From Bradyrhizobium liaoningense (GTDB lineage: Bacteria; Pseudomonadota; Alphaproteobacteria; Rhizobiales; Xanthobacteraceae): DNA of 64,000 nt. The stretch spans positions 310,001 to 374,000 of the forward strand of contig NZ_JAFCJS010000002.1 in assembly GCF_018130825.1 (NCBI RefSeq), read 5' to 3'. A program made the translations under genes and the position numbers. Shown piece by piece: positions 44,033-52,800 of the stretch (its first letter is position 1; every line of letters begins with the position of its first letter). The notes under the pieces are model-generated. The model saw only the letters and a program-made list of their open reading frames with translations, was not told where the DNA came from and did not search any database.

Positions 44033-45235
44033 ATGCGAGCGAGAAACTATTTTGTGGGCGCGGCCTTCGCGCTTCTGGCGGGCGGCATGGCCCAGTCGGC
44101 CATGGCGCAGGACATCAAGATCGGCGAAATCAACAGCTATTCGCTGCTGCCGGCATTCACCGAGCCCTATCGCAAGGGCTGGCAGCTCGCGGTGGAAGAG
44201 ATCAACGCGGCCGGCGGCATCAACGGCAAGAAGCTCGTCGTCATCTCCAAGGATGATGGCGGCAAGCCGGCCGACGCGCAGACCGCCGCCAACGAGCTGG
44301 TCTCGAGCGAGGGCGTCGCGATGCTCGCGGGCACGTTCCTGTCGAACATCGGTCTTGCGGTCTCGGACTTCGCCAACCAGAAGAAGGTGTTCTTCCTCGC
44401 GGCCGAGCCGCTGACGGACGCGGTGACCTGGTCCAAGGGCAACAAGTATACGTTCCGCCTGCGCCCCTCCAACTACATGCAGGCCGCGATGCTGGTGGAG
44501 GCCGCCAGCAAGCTGCCCGCAAAACGCTGGGCGACGATCGCGCCGAACTATGAATACGGCCAGTCGGCGGTTGCCGTGTTCAAGAAGCTGATGTCGGAGA
44601 AGCGCCCTGACATCCAGTGGGTCGACGAGCAGTGGCCGCCGCAGGGCAAGATCGATGCGGGCCCGGTGGTGCAGGCGGTTGCCGCGGCCAATCCCGAGGC
44701 GATCCTCAACGTCACCTTCGGCGCCGACCTCGTCAAGCTCGTGCGCGAAGGCAACACCCGCGGGCTGTTCAAGGGACGCGAGGTGGTGTCGTTCCTGACC
44801 GGCGAGCCCGAATATCTCGATCCGCTCAAGGACGAGACGCCGGAGGGCTGGATCGTCACCGGCTATCCCTGGTACTCGATCAAGACGCCCGAGCACGATG
44901 CGTTCCTGAAGGCCTACCAGGCCAAGTACAACGACTATCCGCGCCTCGGCTCGATCGTCGGTTACCAGACCATCAAGTCGGCGGCAGCGATCCTGGCGAA
45001 GGCCGGCTCGACTGATCCGGAAAAGCTGATCGTCGCGGCGGAGGGCCTCTCCATGCCGTCGCCGTTCGGTGAGATCACCTTCCGCAAGATCGACCACCAG
45101 TCGACGCTTGGTGCTTACGTCGGCAAGACCGCGCTGAAGGACGGCAAGGGCGTGATGGTGGATTCCACCTATAAGAAGGGCGCTGACTATCTGCCCAGCG
45201 ACGCGGAAGTCGAGAAGCTGCGGCCGAAGGATTAG
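44033..45235 (+). CDS. Branched-chain-type ABC transporter substrate-binding protein
   Basis: A 400-residue periplasmic binding protein of the LivK type. The signal peptide ends at SAMAQ (about residue 26), then IKIGEINSYSLLP and AVEEINAAGGINGKKLVVISKDDGGKP are the usual ligand-domain motifs. GGAGG precedes ATG 44033. It is followed by the permease and two ATPase genes and preceded by the reductase, UPF0280 and DUF1185 genes. The substrate is therefore predicted to be nicotinate, 6-hydroxynicotinate or a related ring compound rather than leucine. Confidence 0.88.
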   Translation: MRARNYFVGAAFALLAGGMAQSAMAQDIKIGEINSYSLLPAFTEPYRKGWQLAVEEINAAGGINGKKLVVISKDDGGKPADAQTAANELVSSEGVAMLAGTFLSNIGLAVSDFANQKKVFFLAAEPLTDAVTWSKGNKYTFRLRPSNYMQAAMLVEAASKLPAKRWATIAPNYEYGQSAVAVFKKLMSEKRPDIQWVDEQWPPQGKIDAGPVVQAVAAANPEAILNVTFGADLVKLVREGNTRGLFKGREVVSFLTGEPEYLDPLKDETPEGWIVTGYPWYSIKTPEHDAFLKAYQAKYNDYPRLGSIVGYQTIKSAAAILAKAGSTDPEKLIVAAEGLSMPSPFGEITFRKIDHQSTLGAYVGKTALKDGKGVMVDSTYKKGADYLPSDAEVEKLRPKD

Positions 45236-45245
45236 TCTCCGCTGC

Positions 45246-45335
45246 CGTAGGGTGGGTTAGCCGAAGGCGTAACCCACCACTTTCGGTGCCACACGAGAAG
45301 AGGTGGTGGGTTACGCTTCGCTAACCCACCCTACG
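45246..45335. repeat. Palindromic repeat, family B, copy 1
   Basis: CGTAGGGTGGGTTAGC opens the unit and GCTAACCCACCCTACG closes it, with a second inner pair (GTAACCCACCAC and GTGGTGGGTTAC). It occupies most of the gap between the binding-protein gene and the permease gene, where it may lower downstream expression or stabilise the upstream mRNA. A related copy is at 49242-49335. Confidence 0.8.
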
Positions 45336-45358
45336 ACTTCACCTAACCCGGACCGAAG

Positions 45359-47248
45359 ATGGCCTTTTACGTCGTACAGTTTCTGACCGGTCTCGCCAGC
45401 GCAGCGTCGCTGTTCCTGGTGGCGTCGGGCCTGTCGATCATCTTCGGCGTGACCCGGATCGTGAATTTCGCGCACGGCGCCTTCTACATGATCGGCGCCT
45501 ATATCGCCTTCACGCTGACCGAGCGCCTCTCCGGCGCGTTCGGCTTCTGGGGCAGCATCGTGCTGGCGGCGCTCGCCGTGGCGCTGATCGGCGTCATCGT
45601 CGAGATGGTGCTGCTGCGCCGCATCTATCATGCGCCCGAACTGTTCCAGCTGCTCGCGACCTTCGGCCTGACCCTGATGGTCGAGGACCTCGTCGTGCTG
45701 ATCTGGGGGCCCGACGATCTCGTCGGCCGCCGCGCGCCGGGCTTCAAGGGCGCGATCGATTTCTTCGGCCAGAACATCCCGAGCTATGACCTGTTCCTGA
45801 TCGTGCTCGGCCCGGTCGTGCTCGGCATTCTCTGGCTATTGTTCCAGCGCACGCGCTGGGGCGTGCTGGTACGCGCGGCGACGCAGGACCGCGACATGGT
45901 CGCAGCGCTCGGCGTCAACCAGAAATGGCTGTTCACGTCGGTGTTCGCGGTCGGCGTCTTCCTCGCCGCCCTCGGCGGCGCACTCCAGATTCCGCGCGAT
46001 GCCGTGCATCACGCCATGGATCTGCGCATCATCGTCGAGGTGTTCGTCGTCGTCGTGATCGGCGGCCTCGGCAGCATCGTCGGCGCGTTCGTTGCGGCGG
46101 TGCTGGTGTCGGAATTGAATGCCTTTGGCATCCTGATCTTCCCGAAGATCTCCATCATCCTGGTCTTCCTGGTGATGGCGGTGGTGCTGATCGTCCGGCC
46201 TTGGGGCCTGTTCGGCAAGCCGGAGGCCGCCGCGCGCAAGACGCCGGGTCTCACGGTCAATCCCTGGCGGCCGCTGACGTCGAACGAGCGGCTGGCCTCG
46301 CTGGCAGCGCTCGTCATCGCGGCGACGCTGCCGCTGTTCGCCGGCAATTACGCGCTGACCGTCGGCTCGGAGATCGCGATCTTCGTGATCTTCGCCGTCT
46401 CCTTGCATTTCCTGATGTCGGTCGGCGGGCTCGCATCCTTCGGCCACGCCGCCTATTTCGGCCTCGGCGCCTACGGCATCGCCTTCCTCGCCAAGATGGC
46501 GGGGCTGCCGATGATCGTCTGTCTGCTGCTCGGGCCGCTGCTCGGCTGCATGGGCGCGGCCGTGTTCGGCTTCTTCGCCGTGCAGCTCTCCGGCGTCTAT
46601 TTCGCCATGCTGACGCTCGCCTTTGCGCAGATCGTGTGGTCGATCGCGTTCCAATGGGTGAGCGTGACGGGCGGCGACAACGGCATCCTGGGCGTCTGGC
46701 CGGAGAAATGGGCCGCGAGCCCGTCAAATTTCTATTGGCTGGCACTCGGCGTTGCCGCGCTCGTCACGATCGTGCTGCGGGTCATGGTGTTCTCGCCGTT
46801 CGGCTACGCGCTGCGGGCCACGCGTGACTCGCTTCTGCGCAGCGAGGCGATCGGCATCGACGCCAAGCGCATCCAGTGGACCGCCTTTGTGATCGCCGGC
46901 ACGACCGCCGGCATCGGCGGCGCGCTGTTCGCCTATCTGAAGGGCAGTGTCTTCCCCGACAATCTCGGCATCTCGCTCTCGGTCGACGCGCTGGTCATGG
47001 TGCTGCTCGGCGGCGTTGAGACCGTGTCGGGCGCGGTGATCGGCGCCATCGTCTACAAAGCCCTGAACATCTGGCTGGTCAGCCAGACCGATCTCTCAAA
47101 ACTCGTGCTCGGCGGCTTCATCGTGCTGATCGTCGTCGTCTTCCCCAAGGGCATCGTCGGCATGCTGGAGATGCTGGCGCAGCGCCGCAGGAAGTCGTCG
47201 CCGCCGGGATCCCCCTTGCTTGCCAAGACGATCGAGTCCGCCGAATGA
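45359..47248 (+). CDS. Fused LivH-LivM ABC transporter permease
   Basis: A 629-residue permease combining both membrane subunits that are usually separate. The first half (about 1-295) matches LivH: GLSIIFGVTRIVNFAHGAFYM and VVVVIGGLGSIVGAF. The second (about 310-620) matches LivM: LMSVGGLASFGHAAYFGLGAYG and VMVLLGGVETVSGAVIGAI. Together they give about 16-18 helices. Its TGA overlaps the ATPase start by four bases. No internal stop or frameshift is seen, so the fusion is genuine. Confidence 0.9.
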   Translation: MAFYVVQFLTGLASAASLFLVASGLSIIFGVTRIVNFAHGAFYMIGAYIAFTLTERLSGAFGFWGSIVLAALAVALIGVIVEMVLLRRIYHAPELFQLLATFGLTLMVEDLVVLIWGPDDLVGRRAPGFKGAIDFFGQNIPSYDLFLIVLGPVVLGILWLLFQRTRWGVLVRAATQDRDMVAALGVNQKWLFTSVFAVGVFLAALGGALQIPRDAVHHAMDLRIIVEVFVVVVIGGLGSIVGAFVAAVLVSELNAFGILIFPKISIILVFLVMAVVLIVRPWGLFGKPEAAARKTPGLTVNPWRPLTSNERLASLAALVIAATLPLFAGNYALTVGSEIAIFVIFAVSLHFLMSVGGLASFGHAAYFGLGAYGIAFLAKMAGLPMIVCLLLGPLLGCMGAAVFGFFAVQLSGVYFAMLTLAFAQIVWSIAFQWVSVTGGDNGILGVWPEKWAASPSNFYWLALGVAALVTIVLRVMVFSPFGYALRATRDSLLRSEAIGIDAKRIQWTAFVIAGTTAGIGGALFAYLKGSVFPDNLGISLSVDALVMVLLGGVETVSGAVIGAIVYKALNIWLVSQTDLSKLVLGGFIVLIVVVFPKGIVGMLEMLAQRRRKSSPPGSPLLAKTIESAE

Positions 47249-48036
47249 GTGTTGCACCCCCACTTCTCGCGGTCGAAGGCCTGACCAAATCCTATGGCGG
47301 CATCCATGCCGTGCGCGGCGTCTCGTTCTCGCTGCGCGCCGGCGAAATTTTGGCGCTGATCGGGCCGAACGGCGCGGGCAAGAGCACCTGCTTCGACATG
47401 CTCAACGGCCAGAACAAGCCTGACAGTGGTCATGTCCGCCTGCTCGGCGAGGAGACCACCGGCAAGAAGCCGCGCGAGATCTGGCGGATGGGGGTGGGGC
47501 GCACCTTCCAGATCACCGCGACCTTCGCCACCATGACCGTGCGGGAGAACGTGCAGGTCGCGCTGATCTCGCACGGCAAGCAGCTCTATAATCTCTTCGG
47601 CTCGGCGCCGAATTTCGATCGCAACGAGGCGGGACGGCTGCTCGAGCTGGTCGGCATGGGCGGCTACGCCGATCGTCCCTGCGGCGAGCTTGCCTATGGC
47701 GACCTCAAGCGGCTCGAGCTCGCGGTTGCGCTCGCCAACCAGCCGAAATTGCTGCTGATGGACGAGCCGACCGCAGGCATGGCGCCGCGCGAACGCGTCG
47801 ACCTGATGCGGCTGACGGCGCAGATCGCGCGGGAAAAGTCGATCGGCGTGCTCTTCACCGAGCACGACATGGACGTGGTGTTCGAGCATGCCGACCGCAT
47901 CATCGTGCTCAACCGCGGCACGCTGATCGCCGAGGGCTCGCCGGCCGAGGTGCGCGGCAATCCGCAGGTGCAGGCGGTCTATCTCGGCGAGGGCCTCGTC
48001 TACGATGCCCGCCATCGCGAGGGGACCTCGGCATGA
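47245..48036 (+). CDS. ABC transporter ATP-binding protein (LivG type)
   Basis: A 263-residue ATPase. Walker A is GPNGAGKST near residue 39 and Walker B is [13 protein letters not shown] near 168. The signature loop reads [12 protein letters not shown], the form common in LivG. The C-terminal tail ([10 protein letters not shown]) is typical of branched-chain transporters. It overlaps the genes on both sides by four bases, so the operon is tightly coupled. Confidence 0.92.
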   Translation: MSVAPPLLAVEGLTKSYGGIHAVRGVSFSLRAGEILALIGPNGAGKSTCFDMLNGQNKPDSGHVRLLGEETTGKKPREIWRMGVGRTFQITATFATMTVRENVQVALISHGKQLYNLFGSAPNFDRNEAGRLLELVGMGGYADRPCGELAYGDLKRLELAVALANQPKLLLMDEPTAGMAPRERVDLMRLTAQIAREKSIGVLFTEHDMDVVFEHADRIIVLNRGTLIAEGSPAEVRGNPQVQAVYLGEGLVYDARHREGTSA

Positions 48037-48737
48037 AGCTCACGGTGCAAGACCTCAACAGCCATTATGGTCCGGCGCATATCCTGTTCGACATCGGCTT
48101 CGAGGTCGGCGAGGGCGAGGTGGTGGCGCTGCTCGGCCGCAACGGCGCCGGCAAGTCGACGACGTTCCGCTCGATCGTCGGCCTCGTGGCGCAGCGCTCC
48201 GGCCGCATCATGTTCGAGGGCAAGGACGTCTCGGCGAAGCCGACCCACGAGATCGTGCGCGATGGCCTTGGCTACGTGCCGGAGGAGCGGCGCATCTTCA
48301 CCGACCTGACGGTGGAGGAGAATCTCGAAGTTGGCCGGCAGCCGAAGCGTCCCAATGCGCCGCACTGGACGCGCGAAAAGCTGTTCACGCTGTTTCCCAA
48401 TCTCGGCGAGATGAAGAACCGACCCGGCGGCCGCATGAGCGGCGGCGAGCAGCAGATGCTGACCATCGCGCGCACGCTGATGGGCAATCCGTCGCTGGTG
48501 CTGCTCGACGAGCCGTCGGAAGGCCTGTCGCCGAAGATCGTGGAGCAGATGGTCGATGCCATCCTGACCATGAAGAAGGAGGGCGTCAGCATCGTCGTCT
48601 CCGAGCAGAATTTGCATTTCGCGCGGCTGATCTCCGACCGCGCCTACATCATCGAGCGCGGCCGGATCTGCTTCGGCGGCACCATGGCCGAGCTCGACGC
48701 GCGTCCGGACATCCGCGACGCGCATCTGTCGTTGTGA
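48033..48737 (+). CDS. ABC transporter ATP-binding protein (LivF type)
   Basis: A 234-residue ATPase with Walker A GRNGAGKST (about residue 36), signature MSGGEQQML (about 135) and Walker B LVLLDEPSEGLSP (about 155). YVPEERRIFTDLTVEENL is the LivF-specific Q-loop region. It ends 14 bases before the MarR gene, so the regulator probably belongs to the same transcript. Confidence 0.92.
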   Translation: MKLTVQDLNSHYGPAHILFDIGFEVGEGEVVALLGRNGAGKSTTFRSIVGLVAQRSGRIMFEGKDVSAKPTHEIVRDGLGYVPEERRIFTDLTVEENLEVGRQPKRPNAPHWTREKLFTLFPNLGEMKNRPGGRMSGGEQQMLTIARTLMGNPSLVLLDEPSEGLSPKIVEQMVDAILTMKKEGVSIVVSEQNLHFARLISDRAYIIERGRICFGGTMAELDARPDIRDAHLSL

Positions 48738-48751
48738 GGGGTGGCGGACGG

Positions 48752-49219
48752 ATGGCGAGAAGCGTTGCGGCGAAGAAGAACGGCAAACCGGCCAGAGCGC
48801 TTAGCAAGCCGCCCTACGTGCTCGACGAGCAGGTCGGTTTCATCCTGCGTCAGGTCTGGCAGCGTCACAGCTCGATCTTCTCCCGCGACATCGGCACCAA
48901 TCTGACACCGACGCAATGGGCGGCGCTGTCGAAGCTCGCCGAGACCGGTCCGTGCTCGCAGAATCAGCTCGGGCGTCTCACGGCGATGGACGTCGCGACC
49001 ATCAAGGGCGTGATCGATCGCCTGACCGCGCGCGGCCTGACCGAGACCAGCCAGGATCCCGAGGACGGCCGCCGCCTGCTGGTCAGCCTGACGCGCGCCG
49101 GCCAGCAGCTTGCGGAGAAGCTCGCGCCCAATGCGCTGGCGATCACCCGCGAGACACTGGCGCCGCTCGACGCCAAGGAACGCGAGACGCTGATGGCGTT
49201 GTTGAACAAGCTGCGGTGA
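48752..49219 (+). CDS. MarR-family transcriptional regulator of the nicotinate locus
   Basis: A 155-residue MarR regulator. A basic N-terminus (MARSVAAKKNGKPAR) is followed by the dimer helix and the winged helix: LTPTQWAALSKLAETGPCSQNQLG, VATIKGVIDRLTARGL, DGRRLLVSLT. Its place at the end of the reductase-transporter operon suggests it senses nicotinate or 6-hydroxynicotinate. It may repress through the palindromes at 40959-40978 and 51886-51903. In Pseudomonas a MarR protein, NicR, plays such a role. Binding here is inference. Confidence 0.85.
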   Translation: MARSVAAKKNGKPARALSKPPYVLDEQVGFILRQVWQRHSSIFSRDIGTNLTPTQWAALSKLAETGPCSQNQLGRLTAMDVATIKGVIDRLTARGLTETSQDPEDGRRLLVSLTRAGQQLAEKLAPNALAITRETLAPLDAKERETLMALLNKLR

Positions 49220-49241
49220 GGAAGGTGCGGTAAAAATCGGT

Positions 49242-49335
49242 GCCGTAGGGTGGGCAAAGGCGCGAAGCGCCGTGCCCACGATCTCAGCATTTAACGAAGA
49301 TTGGTGGGCACGCTTCGCTTTGCCCACCCTACGGC
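49242..49335. repeat. Palindromic repeat, family B, copy 2
   Basis: GCCGTAGGGTGGGCAAAG at the left and CTTTGCCCACCCTACGGC at the right form an 18-base perfect outer stem. An inner pair GCGAAGCGCCGTGCCCAC / GTGGGCACGCTTCGC is nearly complementary. It follows the MarR gene and may end the transport operon. It is related to the repeat at 45246-45335 by the shared core GTAGGGTGGG. Confidence 0.8.
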
Positions 49336-49398
49336 AGTTGAACAAGCTGCTGGAACGAGCGACTAACCTCGATGAAGGGTTTGTCGAGGTTCTTCGTC

Positions 49399-49788
49399 AT
49401 GAGAGCGGCGGCGCAATTTGCGATAGTTCTGGCTGTTGGCGCGGCACTCGCGGGCCAATGCGTGCCCGCCTTTGCCGCCCAGCCCTACGAAGGCTTCTGG
49501 GCCTCGACCAAAAAGGACTGCCGCGACGACGACAGCCCCAACCGCATGAGCATCGAGGGCGGCAACCGTCTCTATTGGTACGAGACACGATGCCGCGCCA
49601 GCGAGATCACCGCCGACGGCAAGCTTGGCTGGACAATGAAGCTCGCCTGCGAAGGCGAAGGCGAGAAGTTTCGCTCCAATCCCCGGGTGTCCATCGCGGC
49701 GGACGGCAGGCTGGTGATGGACAACGGCCCGGTCGGACAGGCCAAACGCCAGACCTATGTGCGTTGTGAGATCGCGAAGAAGCGCTGA
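49399..49788 (+). CDS. Hypothetical secreted protein
   Basis: A 129-residue protein with a clear signal peptide (MRAAAQFAIVLAVGAALAG, cleavage near AFA-AQ at about 27) and four cysteines in the mature part, which may form two disulfides. ATG 49399 has GAGG nine bases before it; an in-frame ATG lies at 49372. The mature chain has a YEGFWASTKKDC opening seen in small periplasmic hypothetical proteins. Function unknown. Confidence 0.65.
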   Translation: MRAAAQFAIVLAVGAALAGQCVPAFAAQPYEGFWASTKKDCRDDDSPNRMSIEGGNRLYWYETRCRASEITADGKLGWTMKLACEGEGEKFRSNPRVSIAADGRLVMDNGPVGQAKRQTYVRCEIAKKR

Positions 49789-49792
49789 TCGC

Positions 49793-50488
49793 TTACGTCT
49801 TTCCCGGCCATTTGGCGCGGTAGCGGATTTCGCTGCCGTCAGCGAGTCGCCGCCACGTCCCGAATTCCGGTGTATGCGGCGCCCGGGCCGTCAGATCGAT
49901 CGGATAGACCCGGCTCGGTTGGCCCTGGATGTTGACCGCGAGCTGCCGGTGCGAGGTGCGAAACGCCAGCTCGACCTCGCCTGCGATGACGGGCTGGTCG
50001 CCGTCGCGATAGAAGGCGGCGGGCGTCACTTCGCCCGGCATGGTGTTGAGGTCGGTCTGCAGCTCGATGGTGATGCCCTGCGCGGTCGCCGGCACTTTTA
50101 CTCCGGCCGGAAAACGGACCTCGAACACGAGCAGGGGATTGTTGCCGTTCCGGTTGAGCCAGGGCGTCGCGGTTGCATAGGCGTAGGCGATGTAGATGCC
50201 GATACCGGCGACGCAGAGCAGGACGACGACGCCGAGCGACTTCAGGCTGTTGCGCGCGACGCTGCCATTGCCTGCATCCTTATCCTTGCCCGAACGCGTC
50301 ACCAGCCAGCTGGCAAGCACCGCGCCGGCGATCGCGCCGATGGGAGAGTAGAAGAACAGTCCCAACAGGCCCGATGTGATCGGGTCCGCGCGGTTGCCGA
50401 AATCGAGGATGGAGAACAGCACAAAGACCGCGATATAGCCCGCTACCGCGCCAGCAATGCCGACGCCTATTCGCGATGAGTTCTTCAT
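49793..50488 (-). CDS. Hypothetical membrane-anchored protein
   Basis: A 231-residue protein with three predicted membrane helices: about 8-28 (VGIAGAVAGYIAVFVLFSIL), 40-64 and 84-108 (SLGVVVLLCVAGIGIYIAYAYA). A soluble C-terminal domain of about 120 residues follows, with beta-strand character. It converges on the secreted protein gene with 4 bases between stops. No named family is recognised. Confidence 0.6.
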   Translation of the reverse strand: MKNSSRIGVGIAGAVAGYIAVFVLFSILDFGNRADPITSGLLGLFFYSPIGAIAGAVLASWLVTRSGKDKDAGNGSVARNSLKSLGVVVLLCVAGIGIYIAYAYATATPWLNRNGNNPLLVFEVRFPAGVKVPATAQGITIELQTDLNTMPGEVTPAAFYRDGDQPVIAGEVELAFRTSHRQLAVNIQGQPSRVYPIDLTARAPHTPEFGTWRRLADGSEIRYRAKWPGKT

Positions 50489-50613
50489 GTTGCCCTCGAT
50501 GGTCCAGCAAGGAACTGCCGCCGCCGAGGGCTGCCTGCATTAGACGCAGCAGGCAGCAGTCTTGTTCAATGCCGTCGAGGGACGATGCGGAGCGGCGCGC
50601 CGCTCCGGCTGCG

Positions 50614-51810
50614 TCACTTCGCCACCACCTCCGGCACCCGGCCGGCGGGCGGGGTGTTGCGGCTGCGCTGGGTGCGCACGATGCCGTCGATGATGGTCAT
50701 GCCGATGCCGGGGAGGTCGCCGAGCTGGACGCTCTCCAGGATGTTCTTGCCGGGCGAGTGCTGGGCCTTGTCCATGATGACGAAGTCGGCGGAACGGCCG
50801 ACCTCGATCAGGCCGCAGTCGAGCTGGCGCATCCGCGCGGTGTTGCCGGTGGCAAGGCAGAACGCGAGCTCGGCCGGCAGTTCGCCAAGCGAGGACAGCA
50901 TCGACACCATGCGCAAGATGCCGAGCGGCTGCACGCCGGAGCCGGCGGGCGCATCGGTGCCGAGGATGACGCGATGCAGATCGCCCATCTCGCGCGCGAT
51001 GCGCAGCGTGAACAGGGCCGAGCGCTCGTTGCCGTTGTGAACGATCTCGAGGCCGCGCTTGCAGCCCTCGCAGATACAGCGGATCTGGTCGTCGGGGAGC
51101 GCGGTGTGGCCGCCATTGATGTGGCCGACCACGTCGGTGTCGGCCTCCAGCACCACGTCCTTGTCGATCAGGCCTGAGCCGGGGATCGAGGGGCCGCCGG
51201 TGTGAATGGTGCTCTGGATGCCGTATTTGCGGGCCCAGCCGACCATCTTGCGCGCGGTCGGGCCGTCCTTGACGCCGCCGAGGCCGACCTCGCCGAGCAG
51301 TTTGACGCCGGCGGCGGCCAGCTCCTTGAAGTCCTCCTCGACCATCTCGCATTCGATGACCGGCGCGCCGGCGTGAACCTTTACGCCGCCCGGTCGCAGA
51401 TTCCAGAAGGCGCGCTGGGCAAAGATCGCCATCGCCTTGAGCCCGACGACGTCGCGCGGACGGCCGGGCATATGGACCTCGCCGGCGGAGATCATGGTGG
51501 TGACGCCGCCATGCAGATTGCTGTCGATCCAGCCGATCTGGTTCTGCCGCGGCGTCCAGTCGCCGGCGACGGGGTGGACATGGCTGTCGATCAGGCCGGG
51601 CGCCACCGTGGTGCCGTTGGCCTCGACGATGGTGGTCGCGCCTTCGGTATTGAGGTCCTTGGAGCGGCCGATCGCGGTGATCTTGCCGTTCTCGGCGACG
51701 ATGGTGTCGCCGTCCAGGATCGGCTTTTCCAGGGCGCCGGACAGGATCAGGCCGATATTCCGGATCACCAGCTTCGAGGGTCCGGTGGCCTGGGGTGCGT
51801 CATGCGCCAT
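50614..51810 (-). CDS. ena: Enamidase (1,4,5,6-tetrahydro-6-oxonicotinate amidohydrolase)
   Basis: A 398-residue amidohydrolase. From memory it parallels E. barkeri enamidase along its length: RNIGLILSGALEKP, TMISAGEVHMPGRPRD, GVKVHAG, GEVGLGGVK, HTGGPSIPGS, HINGG, PLGILRM, and RNTPPA near the end. Metal ligands expected for its binuclear site are present: H77 and H79 (SHVH), E174, H203, H230 and D286. It opens 1,4,5,6-tetrahydro-6-oxonicotinate to 2-formylglutarate and ammonium. AAGGAG precedes ATG 51810. It diverges from fpr across a palindrome shared with the reductase promoter. Confidence 0.87.
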   Translation of the reverse strand: MAHDAPQATGPSKLVIRNIGLILSGALEKPILDGDTIVAENGKITAIGRSKDLNTEGATTIVEANGTTVAPGLIDSHVHPVAGDWTPRQNQIGWIDSNLHGGVTTMISAGEVHMPGRPRDVVGLKAMAIFAQRAFWNLRPGGVKVHAGAPVIECEMVEEDFKELAAAGVKLLGEVGLGGVKDGPTARKMVGWARKYGIQSTIHTGGPSIPGSGLIDKDVVLEADTDVVGHINGGHTALPDDQIRCICEGCKRGLEIVHNGNERSALFTLRIAREMGDLHRVILGTDAPAGSGVQPLGILRMVSMLSSLGELPAELAFCLATGNTARMRQLDCGLIEVGRSADFVIMDKAQHSPGKNILESVQLGDLPGIGMTIIDGIVRTQRSRNTPPAGRVPEVVAK

Positions 51811-51859
51811 GGAAGGGGCTCCTTATTCCTAACTGCAACGCTTCCGATCTTGGGCAGCC

Positions 51860-51903
51860 TTGACCGCGGGATCAAGCCGGATTATTCATTAGTATACGAA
51901 TGA
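51860..51903 (+). promoter_or_regulatory. Promoter region and palindromic operator between enamidase and fpr
   Basis: TTGACC (51860-51865) and TATTCA 17 bases later form a candidate promoter toward fpr. TCATTAGTATACGAATGA (51886-51903) is an 18-base imperfect palindrome matching 16 of 18 bases of the site before the reductase gene. Directly after it lies TGTACAAACG (51907-51916), the inverse of part of the nicA palindrome. The shared elements suggest that fpr and probably ena respond to the same regulator. Confidence 0.62.
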
Positions 51904-51968
51904 TCGTGTACAAACGACGCATAGCTGACCGCCTCGGAACCGCATTGGAAGCGAAACGGAAGGGTGAG

Positions 51969-52742
51969 ATGAGCAATTTCAATCAGGAAAGCGTTTTGAG
52001 CGTCCACCACTGGACCGACACGCTGTTCTCCTTCAAGACCACCCGCAGCCCGACCTTCCGCTTCCGCAACGGCGAATTCACCATGATCGGGCTCAAGGTC
52101 GGCGAGAAGCCGCTGCTGCGGGCCTACAGCGTCGCCAGCGCCAATTACGAGGACACGCTGGAGTTCTTCTCGATCAAGGTGCCGGATGGACCGCTGACCT
52201 CGCGCCTCCAGCATTTGAAGGAAGGCGACGAGATCATCGTCAGCCGCAAGGCCACCGGCACGCTGGTGATCGACAACCTGGAAGAGGGCCGCAACCTCTA
52301 CCTCATCGGCACCGGCACCGGTCTCGCGCCGTTCCTGAGCGTGATCAAGGACCCCGAGACCTACGAGCGGTTCGAGAAGGTGGTGCTGCTGCACGGCTGC
52401 CGGCATGTGAAGGAGCTCGCCTATGGCGAGATGATCACCGAGCATCTGCCGAAGGATGAGCTTCTCGGCGAGTACATCCAGAGCCAGCTGATCTACTACC
52501 CGACCGTGACCCGCGATCCCTTCCGCAACCGCGGCCGCATCACCGACCTTATCACCTCAGGCAAGCTGTTCGCCGATATCGGCCTGCCGGTGCTGGACGC
52601 CGCCCATGATCGCGTCATGATCTGCGGCAGCCCGGCGCTGGTGGCGGATACCCGTGTGCTGCTCGGCGAGCGCGGCTTCATCGAAGGCAACCACGGCGAG
52701 CCGGCCCAGTTCGTGGTCGAAAAGGCTTTTGCCGAGCGCTAA
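51969..52742 (+). CDS. fpr: Ferredoxin--NADP reductase
   Basis: A 257-residue flavoprotein of the bacterial Fpr type. FAD binding is shown by LRAYSVAS (about residues 50-57), NADP binding by GTGTGLAPFLSV (about 115) and MICGSPALV. The C-terminus VVEKAFAER is typical. ATG 51969 follows AAGGGTGAG. It shuttles electrons between NADPH and ferredoxin. The regulatory site shared with the reductase operon suggests it supplies reduced ferredoxin to 6-hydroxynicotinate reductase. The P450 gene 600 bases downstream is another possible client. Confidence 0.9.
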   Translation: MSNFNQESVLSVHHWTDTLFSFKTTRSPTFRFRNGEFTMIGLKVGEKPLLRAYSVASANYEDTLEFFSIKVPDGPLTSRLQHLKEGDEIIVSRKATGTLVIDNLEEGRNLYLIGTGTGLAPFLSVIKDPETYERFEKVVLLHGCRHVKELAYGEMITEHLPKDELLGEYIQSQLIYYPTVTRDPFRNRGRITDLITSGKLFADIGLPVLDAAHDRVMICGSPALVADTRVLLGERGFIEGNHGEPAQFVVEKAFAER

Positions 52743-52800
52743 AGCGTTTTCGAGCGAAGTGGATGCCGGTTCGCGTAAAGAAAACGCGTCCAAATAAGAA

